From Hyphomicrobiales bacterium (GTDB lineage Bacteria > Pseudomonadota > Alphaproteobacteria > Rhizobiales > Rhizobiaceae), in contig UBXM01000006.1 of assembly GCA_900469445.1 (NCBI GenBank), positions 558,001 to 622,000 of the forward strand: a stretch of 64,000 nucleotides of DNA. The letters run 5' to 3'. Of this stretch, positions 34,505-42,854 are shown in pieces. The notes beneath the pieces are model-generated. The model saw only the letters and a list, made by a program, of their open reading frames with translations, made no database searches and was not told the DNA's origin. The first letter of the stretch is position 1, and every line of letters begins with the position of its first letter. The translations under genes were made by a program, and so were the position numbers.

Positions 34505-35179
34505 TCAATCCTGAAGTGGTGATCGGCGTGCCAATGCATGTTCCACGCCGCCCTGAATATGCAGGGCGAGGACTTCCTTTGCCGTCTTCTGATCGCGCTC
34601 CAGCGCGGCATCCAGGAGTTGCTTGTGCTCATCGGAGGCGATCTTGCCGCGATAGGAGAGCGCGACCATCTGGTATCGCAGATATTTGTCGAAGACGGCG
34701 GCATGGGTTTCCATCAGCAATCTCGACCCGCAAGCGGAAATCAGCGCCTGGTGAAACTCCCAGTCATAACGCTTCCAGTCTTCCGTCTGGGTGGTGTCGC
34801 CGCTGGCCATGACACTTTCCATGCGCGCAAGCTTGTAATGAGCCGAGACGAGCCGCGCCTCCCAGTCGACATCGCCCCTCTCGAAGGACTGTTCCAGCGC
34901 GTGGGTTTCAAGCAGCAATCGCAGCGCTGCGATCTCCTTCAGGTCGGTCGACGACATGGGCGTGACGTGAAACCCCCGTTGGCCCTCTGCCACCACCAAA
35001 CCCTCGGACGCAAGCCGGTTGAGGATCTCCCTCAGCGTGCTGACGCTGGTGTCATACGTTTCCTTGAGTTTCTCGAGCTTCAGCTTTTGACCGGGAGCGA
35101 GGCGTCCGAAAATGATGTCGGCCCTGATCCGTTTATAGCCGCCTTCAGCAACGGTTTCGTTCAGCAATTCAGACAGCAT
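34505..35179 (-). CDS. GntR-family regulator, FCD type (first of two)
   Basis: The protein has 224 residues. Winged helix (about 15-80; VSTLREILNRLASEGLVVAEGQRGFHV) and FCD domain with DWEFHQALISACGS and DEHKQLLDAALERD, ending in a His-containing helix (ALHIQGGVEHAL). The sequence runs parallel to its downstream neighbour across the whole length (LREIL, GQRGF, DWEFH, HIQGGVEH), so a tandem duplication. A perfect palindrome TGGTTTAAACCA lies 48-59 nt before its start, which suggests autoregulation. Confidence 0.88.
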   Translation of the reverse strand: MLSELLNETVAEGGYKRIRADIIFGRLAPGQKLKLEKLKETYDTSVSTLREILNRLASEGLVVAEGQRGFHVTPMSSTDLKEIAALRLLLETHALEQSFERGDVDWEARLVSAHYKLARMESVMASGDTTQTEDWKRYDWEFHQALISACGSRLLMETHAAVFDKYLRYQMVALSYRGKIASDEHKQLLDAALERDQKTAKEVLALHIQGGVEHALARRSPLQD

Positions 35180-35216
35180 GTGTGCATCTCGGAGATTTTC
35201 TTAATCCTCATACATA

Positions 35217-35238
35217 TTTTGCAGGCTGGTTTAAACCA
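35217..35238. promoter_or_regulatory. GntR-type palindrome upstream of the regulator pair
   Basis: TGGTTTAAACCA (35227-35238) is a perfect 12-bp palindrome of the TGGTnnnnACCA type expected for FadR/FCD regulators. A TTTTGCA half-site at 35217-35223 repeats an arm of the palindrome between quiC and the importer (37193-37207). Candidate operator. Confidence 0.5.
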
Positions 35239-35275
35239 CAAAGAACAGCATTGTGACCACGCTCGCCCATCTGCA

Positions 35276-37165
35276 TCAAAGTTTTGGCAGACCTTCCGGT
35301 CTGAGCGCTTTCTTCAAGGCTGCGATGCGAAAGATCGCGTTGGCCGCTCCATATCCGCGATAGCCGCTGCGTTGCACGATTTCGAAAAAAAAACCTTCGC
35401 CGAAGGTCGTGCTGTAAAGCTGGAAATACTCCCCGTGATCATCCCGGTCATAGAGAATATTATCCGCCTTCAATCGCTCGGTAAGGCCTGGATCGAGGCC
35501 GAAGCGGGCTTCGATATCGCCGTAATAATTGGGGGAGATCGATAGAGGCTCGAAGCCGTTGGCGCGCAGGGCGGCAGCGGTCGCGAAGATATCCTCGGTG
35601 TGAAACGCGAGATGCTGTATGCCTGGGCCAAACCTTTCTGCGATAAAGTGACCGGCCAGCGTGCGGCGGTTTTCTGCTCCGTTCAGTGTCAGGCGCAGGC
35701 TGCCCGAAGCATTTTCCACCACTTGGCTGCGCACCACGCCGGAAGGGTCGATGATATCGACCATCGGTGTCTTCTCGGCCTCAAAAATCGACGTGTAGAA
35801 CAGCAGCCAGGTCAACATTTCCTCATAGGCGACGGTCTGGGCGACGTGGTCGATATGGCTGAGATGCGCGGATGAGATGTCGCTTTCGCCGGAAACAGGT
35901 GTGAAGTCGATCTCGGCGAATCGGCCAAGCTCGCTCCTTTCGTCTATGAGATAGATCAGTCCGCCGCCCACGCCGCGTATCGCCGGTATCTGCACCTCGC
36001 CCTGACCTACCGGCTGTTCGAAAGGTTCGGCACCGAGTGCGATCGCACGCGCATAGGCCAGCCCCGCATCATCGACGATCAGTGCGACGGCGTAGGCAGA
36101 GGTGCCATGAACCGCAAAGGAGGCGTTGGTAAAACCTTTCTCGTCGGTATTGAGCAGAAGGCGGATTTCTCCCTGTTGAAAAATCGAGACCTTCTTGGAA
36201 CGATGAACGGCGGTCTTGCGAAACCCGAGTGTCTTGAGAATGCCGGCGAGGTTTTCGCCGTCTTCCGCATCGGTTGAGAACTCGACGAACCCTATTCCCT
36301 TCACCGAAACGCGATCCGGCATTTCCGCGACGGTCAGTGTCGCAGCCTCGGGATTGCGCCGAACCTGATCGCCGAGATAAATCAGCGAACGGTACCCATC
36401 TGCTGCGATCGTCCTGGGAGAGCCACCCCGAAACTGGTCGTTGAAAATTTCCAGAGACAGATAACCATCGTATCCGGTTGCCGCGACCGCCTCGGTGAAC
36501 TCCCTCACCGGCAAGTCGCCTTCGCCGGGCATGTTGCGGAAATGGCGTGACCAGTAGAGCAGATCCATCTCGATCAGCGGCGCGTCTGCCATCTGCACGA
36601 TGAAGATCTTGTCCTTAGGTATCGAACGGATCGATCCGACGTCGATCTTTCGTGACAGGGTGTGAAAACTGTCGAGGATGAGGCCGATATTGGGGTGCTC
36701 GGCGCGCCTTACGATTTCCCAGGCGTCGCGATGGTCGTTGATATGTCGCCCCCATGCCAGAGCCTCATACCCCACCCGCAGTCCGCGCTTCGCCGCCCGC
36801 TCGCCCAATTCGTGAAAATCCGCAGCCGCGCGGTCGATACCGCCAAGCGAGGCTGGCGAGACATTGGAGCAGACAAGAACGAGATCGGTGCCCAGCTGCT
36901 GCATGATGTCGAATTTGCGCTCGGCACGATCAAAGGTGCGGCTGCGCAAAGGCTCCGGCATGCCCTCGAAATCCCGGAACGGCTGAAACAGCGTAATTTC
37001 CAGCCCGTGGTCCCGGACCATTCGTCCGACATCCGCCGGACTGCCGTCGAAGGCCAGGAAATCATTTTCGAAGATCTCCACCCCATCGAAGCCGGCAGCT
37101 GCAATAGCTGCCAGCTTCTCGGGAAACTCTCCGCTGATCGACACCGTGGCAATCGATGTTTTCAT
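35276..37165 (-). CDS. quiC: 3-dehydroshikimate dehydratase fused to an HPPD-like domain
   Basis: The protein has 629 residues from ATG 37165 (AGGAGGAAAC upstream); the longer frame to 37246 has no comparable site. The N-terminal TIM-barrel of the sugar-phosphate-isomerase/epimerase type carries the metal set Glu134 (GYEALAWG), Asp165 and His168 (LDSFHT), Gln191 (VQMAD) and Glu239 (LSLEIF), agreeing with Pseudomonas QuiC1. A C-terminal VOC domain like 4-hydroxyphenylpyruvate dioxygenase (about 290-600) keeps HIDHV, QHLAFHTEDI and FFFEIVQR. The reaction is 3-dehydroshikimate to protocatechuate plus water, feeding pcaHG. It is divergent from the importer and aroQ genes. Confidence 0.93.
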   Translation of the reverse strand: MKTSIATVSISGEFPEKLAAIAAAGFDGVEIFENDFLAFDGSPADVGRMVRDHGLEITLFQPFRDFEGMPEPLRSRTFDRAERKFDIMQQLGTDLVLVCSNVSPASLGGIDRAAADFHELGERAAKRGLRVGYEALAWGRHINDHRDAWEIVRRAEHPNIGLILDSFHTLSRKIDVGSIRSIPKDKIFIVQMADAPLIEMDLLYWSRHFRNMPGEGDLPVREFTEAVAATGYDGYLSLEIFNDQFRGGSPRTIAADGYRSLIYLGDQVRRNPEAATLTVAEMPDRVSVKGIGFVEFSTDAEDGENLAGILKTLGFRKTAVHRSKKVSIFQQGEIRLLLNTDEKGFTNASFAVHGTSAYAVALIVDDAGLAYARAIALGAEPFEQPVGQGEVQIPAIRGVGGGLIYLIDERSELGRFAEIDFTPVSGESDISSAHLSHIDHVAQTVAYEEMLTWLLFYTSIFEAEKTPMVDIIDPSGVVRSQVVENASGSLRLTLNGAENRRTLAGHFIAERFGPGIQHLAFHTEDIFATAAALRANGFEPLSISPNYYGDIEARFGLDPGLTERLKADNILYDRDDHGEYFQLYSTTFGEGFFFEIVQRSGYRGYGAANAIFRIAALKKALRPEGLPKL

Positions 37166-37192
37166 TGTTTCCTCCTCCTGAAACAATCCGCC

Positions 37193-37306
37193 TTTTGCAT
37201 TGCAAAAATTCGTAATGCGATTTTGGACACAAATGTCGAAATGCATTTTATCGGAGATTATAGAAAAACTCTGTTGATTTGAAAATGGGCTTATGTCAAT
37301 TTTGAC
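37193..37306. promoter_or_regulatory. Palindrome cluster between quiC and the importer operon
   Basis: Three dyads lie in the divergent promoter region: TTTTGCATTGCAAAA (37193-37207, 7-bp arms around one T), AAATGCATTT (37239-37248, perfect) and GTCAATTTTGAC (37295-37306, 5-bp arms). The first two share a TGCA core. The adjacent GntR-FCD regulators are the likely binders; function inferred. Confidence 0.5.
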
Positions 37307-37364
37307 GTGTTACCAGCTGGAGGAGAGCTGGCAGGCCTTTCGGCTATCAGAGGAGGAGCACCTA

Positions 37365-38195
37365 ATGTTTGGATTCAAATTGAATCGACGCCGCGCCTTG
37401 TTGGGCGCCGCGGCAATTGTCGCCGCAGCATCGCTTTCGCAGCCGGCCGCAGCGATCACGCCGGCCGAAATCAAGGCCAAGGGCAAGCTGGTCGTGGGCA
37501 TCCAGGGCGACAACCCACCTTGGGGTTTTGTGACGAGCGCAGGCAAGCAGGACGGCTTTGATGCCGAAATGGGCGCCCTGTTTGCCAAGGAACTGGGTGT
37601 CGACGTGGAATTCGTCCCGCTCGAAGTCAACAACCGCATTCCCGCACTTACATCAGGCCGCGTCGACATTCTGTTCGCAACGATGGCGATGTTGCCGGAT
37701 CGCGCCAAGGCCGTGCAGTTCAGCCAGCCTTACAATGCGAATGCCATCGTCCTGATCGGGCCGAAGGACAAGGTGATCAAGACGAATGAGGATATGGCCG
37801 GCCTGACGATCAGCGTCGCCAAGGGTGCGGCGCAGGATACCCAGGTCACCAAGAATGCCCCGTCCACCGCGACCATTCGCCGATATGACGGTGACGCAGC
37901 AAGCGTCCAGGCTTTGGCTTCCGGCCAGGTCGACGCGCTCGGCGGCAACATCTTCTACCTCGATCGCGTCGAGAAGGCCGTTCCGGGTAAATACGAGAAC
38001 AAGCTCGAATTCCAGAAGCTCTACAACGGCGCCTGCACGCGCCTCGGCGAAAAAGAAATCAATGTCGCGGTCAACGAGTTCATCGCCAAGATCAAGGCCA
38101 ATGGCGAACTGAAGAAGATCTACGACAAGTGGATGAAGGTTCCTGTGCCGGAATTCCCGAAGAGCCTCGAAGGTATTTCGTTCACCGCGAACTGA
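37365..38195 (+). CDS. ABC importer binding protein, polar-amino-acid fold, unusual ligand site
   Basis: The protein has 276 residues from ATG 37365 (GAGGAGGAG upstream). The signal peptide has a twin-arginine-like start (NRRRALLG) and ends at AAA30. The mature protein has the family-3 binding-protein fold. Compared with HisJ/LAO, the carboxylate-binding arginine is kept (PDR113), but the ammonium-binding aspartate (Asp161 of HisJ, in DAALQDE) is Asn195 here (DALGGN), and the serine set SSxS is ATMA (105-108). The TT of the GTT loop is AA (155-156). This argues against an alpha-amino acid ligand. Neighbours (aroQ, AroE-like, quiC) point to quinate, shikimate or dehydroshikimate. Two hairpins follow the gene. 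Confidence 0.85.
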   Translation: MFGFKLNRRRALLGAAAIVAAASLSQPAAAITPAEIKAKGKLVVGIQGDNPPWGFVTSAGKQDGFDAEMGALFAKELGVDVEFVPLEVNNRIPALTSGRVDILFATMAMLPDRAKAVQFSQPYNANAIVLIGPKDKVIKTNEDMAGLTISVAKGAAQDTQVTKNAPSTATIRRYDGDAASVQALASGQVDALGGNIFYLDRVEKAVPGKYENKLEFQKLYNGACTRLGEKEINVAVNEFIAKIKANGELKKIYDKWMKVPVPEFPKSLEGISFTAN

Positions 38196-38230
38196 GCTCC
38201 GGCTCTTCGTAACTCTGAATTTCGCGTGGT

Positions 38231-38284
38231 GGCACCTGAACGAGGTGCCAGCGTCGGCGCATGGCAAGCCCTTGCGCCGACGCT
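38231..38284 (+). terminator. Two tandem hairpins after the binding-protein gene
   Basis: GGCACCT/AGGTGCC (38231-38249, 5-nt loop) and AGCGTCGGCGCA/TGCGCCGACGCT (38250-38284, 11-nt loop) are both perfect. They stand between the binding protein and aroQ. This probably gives excess binding protein over permease by partial termination or 3'-end protection. Confidence 0.6.
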
Positions 38285-38299
38285 GCCCGGAGTTTTTCC

Positions 38300-38743
38300 A
38301 TGAACAAGACGATCTTTGTCCTTAACGGACCCAACCTCAATCTTCTGGGTGAGCGGGAACCGTCCATATACGGCACGACAACCCTTGGCGACATTCGGGA
38401 GCGATGCGAGGCGAAAGCCGCGTCTCTGGGTTTCTCGATCGATTTTCGCCAGACGAATTTCGAGGGGGAACTGGTGGAATCCGTCCATCAGGCGCGAAAG
38501 GATGCCTGTGGCATCATCATCAATCCGGCCGGATATACTTTCACGTCCATCGCTCTTCTGGACGCACTGAAGACCTTCGACGGCGCGAAGATAGAGCTGC
38601 ACATATCCAACGTGCATGCGCGCGAGAGCATCTATCACAACTCCCTGATTTCGCGCACCGCAACCGGCATCATGATCGGTTTCGGAGCCCGCGGTTATGA
38701 ACTGGCGATCGAAGCCATGGCCGGCATGGTCGAGCCGTCCTGA
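38300..38743 (+). CDS. aroQ: 3-dehydroquinate dehydratase, type II
   Basis: The protein has 147 residues from ATG 38300, the usual length. It converts 3-dehydroquinate to 3-dehydroshikimate. Motifs NGPNLNLLGEREPSIYG (with the catalytic Tyr near residue 25), NPAGYTFTSIALLDAL and ELHISNVHARE (His near 103) are intact. A catabolic copy is likely, because it is embedded in an importer operon beside quiC. It would join quinate dehydrogenase to QuiC. Confidence 0.93.
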   Translation: MNKTIFVLNGPNLNLLGEREPSIYGTTTLGDIRERCEAKAASLGFSIDFRQTNFEGELVESVHQARKDACGIIINPAGYTFTSIALLDALKTFDGAKIELHISNVHARESIYHNSLISRTATGIMIGFGARGYELAIEAMAGMVEPS

Positions 38744-38764
38744 GAACGCGCCGCAGGAGATGTC

Positions 38765-39433
38765 ATGAACTACACCCTTGATTTCACTCCGGTCATCGAC
38801 GGTCTGCCGAACCTTCTATGGGCCTGTCTCGGAACATTCACGCTGGCCATCTGCGGCATGCTTCTGGCGATCGTGATCGGCATTGGCGGCGTCATTTTGC
38901 GCCAGTCGCCATTCAAGCCTTTGCGCTGGCTCGTGATTGGCTTCGTCGAACTGATCCGCAACACGCCGTTTCTGGTGCAGATCTTCTTCATCTATTTCGC
39001 ACTGCCGCTGGCGGGCATCCGGCTCGATCCGACGCCGACCGCGATCATCGCACTCGGCATCAACGGCGGTGCCTATGCCATCGAGATCATACGGGGTGGC
39101 GTGCAGTCCATTTCGAAGGGGCAGATGGAGGCGGGACTGGCGCTCGGGCTGCACAAGGCTCAGGTCTTCCGCCTGATCATCCTCAAGCCGGCGCTGAGGG
39201 CGATCTACCCCTCGCTGACGAGCCAGTTCATCCTGCTGACGCTGACGACCAGCATCGCGTCTGCGATCTCGGCCTACGAACTCACCTCGGTATCGCAGCG
39301 GATCGAGTCCGACAGCTTCCGCAGCTTCGAGGTCTATTTCACCGTGACGGCGTTCTACCTCGTCATCTCCTGGGTGATGATGCGCATCTTCGCGCTCTTT
39401 TCCTCCCGCTATTTCAGCTACCCGGTCAGATAA
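38765..39433 (+). CDS. ABC importer permease, polar-amino-acid type (1)
   Basis: The protein has 222 residues with four to five membrane helices and the HisQ/GlnP-type EAA loop (KGQMEAGLALGLHKAQVFRLIILKPALR). It lies 21 nt after aroQ and 12 nt before the second permease. The family normally carries amino acids; the operon suggests a shikimate-pathway acid instead. Confidence 0.88.
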   Translation: MNYTLDFTPVIDGLPNLLWACLGTFTLAICGMLLAIVIGIGGVILRQSPFKPLRWLVIGFVELIRNTPFLVQIFFIYFALPLAGIRLDPTPTAIIALGINGGAYAIEIIRGGVQSISKGQMEAGLALGLHKAQVFRLIILKPALRAIYPSLTSQFILLTLTTSIASAISAYELTSVSQRIESDSFRSFEVYFTVTAFYLVISWVMMRIFALFSSRYFSYPVR

Positions 39434-39445
39434 GGAGGAAATCGA

Positions 39446-40087
39446 ATGGGACGCGAAGAATTCCTTTTCCTTCTGGCAGGCCTCAAATGGACCGTCGCGC
39501 TGTCCGTGGTCGCCTTCATATGCGGCAGCATTGCAGGGCTGATAGTCGCTTTGGCGCGCACATCCGGCATCTTCATCGTCGAGCGCCTGACGGCCGGTTA
39601 TATCGCAGTCTTCCAGGGCACGCCGCTCCTGATGCAGCTCTTCGTCGTCTATTACGGACTTGCCCTGATCGGCATCCAGATGGATGCGTGGGCTGCGGTG
39701 TCGGTCGGCCTGACCCTCCATGCCAGCGCCTTTCTGGGTGAAATCTGGCGAGGATCGATCGAAGCTGTCCCGCGTGGGCAGACGGAGGCCGCCAAGGCGC
39801 TGAGCCTGGGTTACGTTTCGCGGATGAAGGATGTCGTCCTTCCGCAAGCAATACGGATCTCGCTTCCGGCCACGATCGGTTTCCTGGTGCAGCTGATAAA
39901 GGGCACATCGCTCGCCTCGATCGTCGGTTTCACCGAACTCACGCGCGCCGGAAACATCATCTCAAACCAGATCTTCCAGCCATTGACCGTCTTCGGTGTG
40001 GTCGGAGCCCTCTACTTCCTGATGTGCTGCCCGCTGACCATCTACGGCGCCCATCTTGAGCGCAAATTCCTGACCGCCAGCCGATAG
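39446..40087 (+). CDS. ABC importer permease, polar-amino-acid type (2)
   Basis: The protein has 213 residues. Membrane helices and the loop PRGQTEAAKALSLGYVSRMKDVVLPQAIR identify a second HisM-type permease. It forms a heterodimeric channel with the 38765 gene product and the ATPase encoded next. GGAGG lies upstream of its ATG. Confidence 0.88.
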   Translation: MGREEFLFLLAGLKWTVALSVVAFICGSIAGLIVALARTSGIFIVERLTAGYIAVFQGTPLLMQLFVVYYGLALIGIQMDAWAAVSVGLTLHASAFLGEIWRGSIEAVPRGQTEAAKALSLGYVSRMKDVVLPQAIRISLPATIGFLVQLIKGTSLASIVGFTELTRAGNIISNQIFQPLTVFGVVGALYFLMCCPLTIYGAHLERKFLTASR

Positions 40088-40120
40088 GCCGTGCGCGTCG
40101 AGAAATCCGGAGTTTCATGG

Positions 40121-40891
40121 ATGAACCAGACAATGAATAGCGCAACGACCACCGAGCCGATGATCTCGCTGTCGGGCGTGGAAAAATGGTACGGCGCCTT
40201 CAAGGCCCTCGACAATATCAACATGTCTGTCGCGAAGGGCGAAAAGATCGTGCTTTGCGGCCCTTCGGGAAGCGGCAAATCCACGCTTATCCGCTGCATC
40301 AATCACCTGGAGGTCTATCAGAAGGGTGACATCCATGTCGGCGGCATCATGCTCGGGCACGGATCGAAGACGATCGATGCGGTTCGCCGCGAGGTCGGCA
40401 TGGTCTTCCAGCAGTTCAATCTCTTTCCGCACCTGACCGTGTTGCAGAACTGCATGCTGGCTCCGATGAGATCACTCGGTCTCGACAAGGCGCAAGCCGA
40501 GGATCGCGCCCGCACATTGCTGGAAAGGGTCAAGATCGCGGAGCAGGCGGAAAAATATCCTGCCCAGTTGTCCGGCGGGCAGCAGCAGCGCGTCGACATT
40601 GCGCGCGCGCTCTGCATGCGGCCCAAGGCGATGCTGTTCGATGAACCGACATCCGCACTCGACCCGGAAATGGTCAAGGAAGTGCTCGATACGATGATCG
40701 CACTGGCCGAAGAGGGAATGACGATGATCTGCGTGACCCATGAAATGGGTTTCGCCCGCCAGGTGGCCGATCGCGTCATCTTCATGGCAAGCGGCGCGAT
40801 TGTCGAGGAAGCGCCTCCGGCCGAATTCTTCTCTAATCCAAAACATGAACGCACCCGAAAATTCCTTGGCGAAATCCTCGGGCGGCATTGA
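40121..40891 (+). CDS. ABC importer ATP-binding protein, polar-amino-acid type
   Basis: The protein has 256 residues from ATG 40121; a GTG at 40091 is an alternative. Walker [11 protein letters not shown]-loop [12 protein letters not shown], signature LSGGQQQR, Walker [16 protein letters not shown] and switch THEMGFA are complete. It has no C-terminal regulatory domain, as usual for HisP/GlnQ. It completes the importer with 37365, 38765 and 39446. Confidence 0.92.
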   Translation: MNQTMNSATTTEPMISLSGVEKWYGAFKALDNINMSVAKGEKIVLCGPSGSGKSTLIRCINHLEVYQKGDIHVGGIMLGHGSKTIDAVRREVGMVFQQFNLFPHLTVLQNCMLAPMRSLGLDKAQAEDRARTLLERVKIAEQAEKYPAQLSGGQQQRVDIARALCMRPKAMLFDEPTSALDPEMVKEVLDTMIALAEEGMTMICVTHEMGFARQVADRVIFMASGAIVEEAPPAEFFSNPKHERTRKFLGEILGRH

Positions 40892-40925
40892 TGCGATACA
40901 GGCTGATAGCCGGAAGGTAAGGCCG

Positions 40926-41753
40926 ATGATAAGCGGCAACACAAAACTCATCGCACATCTCGGTTTCCCGACGCATTCCTTCAAGGCGCCGTTGATCTAC
41001 AATCCCTATTTCGAGAAAAACGGCATCGATGCGGTCGTGGTGCCGATGGGATGCCGGCCGGATGACTACAAGGCATTTCTGAAACTGGTCTTTCGCCTTT
41101 CCAACATCCATGGCGCGCTGATCACCATGCCGCACAAGATCACCACCATGGAATTGCTGGACGATATTTCCACCAATGCGCAGGTGGCCGGAGCCTGCAA
41201 CGCAGTGAAAATCGGATCGGACGGCCGCCTTGTCGGCGACATGTTCGATGGTGAGGGTTTCGTTCGCGGGATGCTGCGCAGAGGGCGGGAGATCGAGGGC
41301 AAAAGAGCGATCATGGCCGGTGCCGGAGGTGTCGGTTCGGCGATCGCGGCGTCGCTTGCCAAGGCGGGATTGGCGGAACTGGCGCTTTCCGATGCCTCCC
41401 CCCCCATGATGCAGGGCCTCGTGGATCGGCTGCGCCGTCATTATCCGGCGCTGCATGTGGAGGCCGGGAAGACTGATCCGGACGGCTACGATATCGTCAT
41501 CAACGCCACGCCGCTCGGTATGAATGACAATGATCCGCTGCCTTTCGATGTCACTCGGATCGCGCCTTCAGTCTTCGTCGGCGAGGTGGTGCTGAGCCGT
41601 GAGATAACTCCGTTCCTGGCTGCGGCGCGCGCTCGCGGCTGTGAGTATCAGGTCGGGACGGATATGCTTTTCGAGCAGATCCCGGCCTATCTCGAATTCT
41701 TCGATCTTCCCACGACGACGGCGGCAGAACTTCGCGCCGTTGCACGGTTGTGA
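40926..41753 (+). CDS. AroE-like shikimate/quinate dehydrogenase family protein
   Basis: The protein has 275 residues from ATG 40926 (AAGG upstream). The substrate domain carries ALITMPHK (catalytic Lys near residue 67) and the nucleotide domain has MAGAGGVGSAIAASL and NATPLGM. It departs from biosynthetic AroE at the substrate loop: HSFKAP replaces HSKSP, and GDMFDGEG replaces GxNTDxxG, though the Asp is kept. Such AroE-like forms are catabolic or of uncertain substrate. In this operon oxidation of quinate or shikimate to the dehydro acid with NAD(P)+ is the probable role. Confidence 0.82.
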   Translation: MISGNTKLIAHLGFPTHSFKAPLIYNPYFEKNGIDAVVVPMGCRPDDYKAFLKLVFRLSNIHGALITMPHKITTMELLDDISTNAQVAGACNAVKIGSDGRLVGDMFDGEGFVRGMLRRGREIEGKRAIMAGAGGVGSAIAASLAKAGLAELALSDASPPMMQGLVDRLRRHYPALHVEAGKTDPDGYDIVINATPLGMNDNDPLPFDVTRIAPSVFVGEVVLSREITPFLAAARARGCEYQVGTDMLFEQIPAYLEFFDLPTTTAAELRAVARL

Positions 41754-41764
41754 GGGAGGCGGGA

Positions 41765-42814
41765 ATGCGGGCTGAGGCTCTCAGATTCGCGATTATGGGA
41801 GGCGGCCTGATCGGGCGTGAACATGCCGCGCTCATTAAAGAAGTGCCCGGTGCCGATTTTGTCGCAATCGCAGACCCGGCGCCTGCCGCGGAACTGGTCG
41901 CGAGCGAGTTCGGGGCCAGACACTATCTCGATTATCGGACCATGCTGGACGAGATGCGGCCCGATGGTGTGATCATCGCTCTCCCTAATGCTCTTCATGC
42001 GCAAGCGGCGATCGCCTGTATTGAACGCGGTATCCCGTGTCTGGTGGAAAAGCCCGTGGCGGATACGCTTGAAGCTGCAATGGATCTCGTCACCGCGGCG
42101 GAGCGAGCCGATGTTCCCGTTCTGGTGGGACACCAGCGCCGTCATAGTCCCGACATCGCCAGGGCAAAGCAACTGGTCGAAGACGGGCATCTCGGTCGCC
42201 TGGTCGGGGTCAACGCCATGTGGCTGGCCGACAAGCGGGAGGCTTATTTCGATGCCGCCTGGCGTCGGCAAGCCGGTGGCGGGCCATTGCTCATCAACCT
42301 CATTCACGACATCGATTGCCTGCGGTTCATCTGTGGTGACATCGCAGAAGTCATGGCCTTCACCTCCAACTCAGTGCGCGGCTTCGAGGTGGAGGACAGT
42401 GCCAGCGTCAGCTTGCGCTTTTCATCCGGTGCGGTTGGCACGGTCCTGATGAGCGATACGGCAGTTTCACCCTATAATTGGGATACCGCGGCCGGCCAAG
42501 CGCTGTATTTCCCGCACCAGCCGGAAAACGCCTATTTCTTCTCGGGCACCAAGGCGGCATTGGCCCTGCCGTCGATGGATTTGTGGAAACATGAGAGCGA
42601 AGACGGGCATTGGCAGGATCCGCTGGTCAAGCGGCACGTCACGCTGGATGGCAGCCGGGCTTATGTCAATCAGCTTGCCCATTTCATGAAAGTGGTTACC
42701 GGTGATGCGAAACCTCTGGTCTCTGCCCGTGATGGAATGATGACCTTGGCAACGATCCTGGCGATTGCACGGTCGGGCCGCGAGAGGCGACCGGTCACCC
42801 CTGCGGATCTGTGA
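41765..42814 (+). CDS. Gfo/Idh/MocA-family oxidoreductase
   Basis: The protein has 349 residues from ATG 41765 (GGAGG upstream). N-terminal Rossmann fold begins FAIMGGGLIGREHAALI; EKPVADT holds the conserved active-site Lys, and the C-terminal domain shows the HDIDCLRFICG motif. Family members oxidise sugars or cyclitols with NAD(P). As the last gene of the quinate/shikimate-linked operon it could oxidise quinate or a related cyclitol acid; this is inference. The stop is 40 nt from the convergent pcaB stop. Confidence 0.82.
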   Translation: MRAEALRFAIMGGGLIGREHAALIKEVPGADFVAIADPAPAAELVASEFGARHYLDYRTMLDEMRPDGVIIALPNALHAQAAIACIERGIPCLVEKPVADTLEAAMDLVTAAERADVPVLVGHQRRHSPDIARAKQLVEDGHLGRLVGVNAMWLADKREAYFDAAWRRQAGGGPLLINLIHDIDCLRFICGDIAEVMAFTSNSVRGFEVEDSASVSLRFSSGAVGTVLMSDTAVSPYNWDTAAGQALYFPHQPENAYFFSGTKAALALPSMDLWKHESEDGHWQDPLVKRHVTLDGSRAYVNQLAHFMKVVTGDAKPLVSARDGMMTLATILAIARSGRERRPVTPADL

Positions 42815-42854
42815 TGCTCGCTGCGGCTACTTTTTGGCGGGTCGGGCGACAGGA

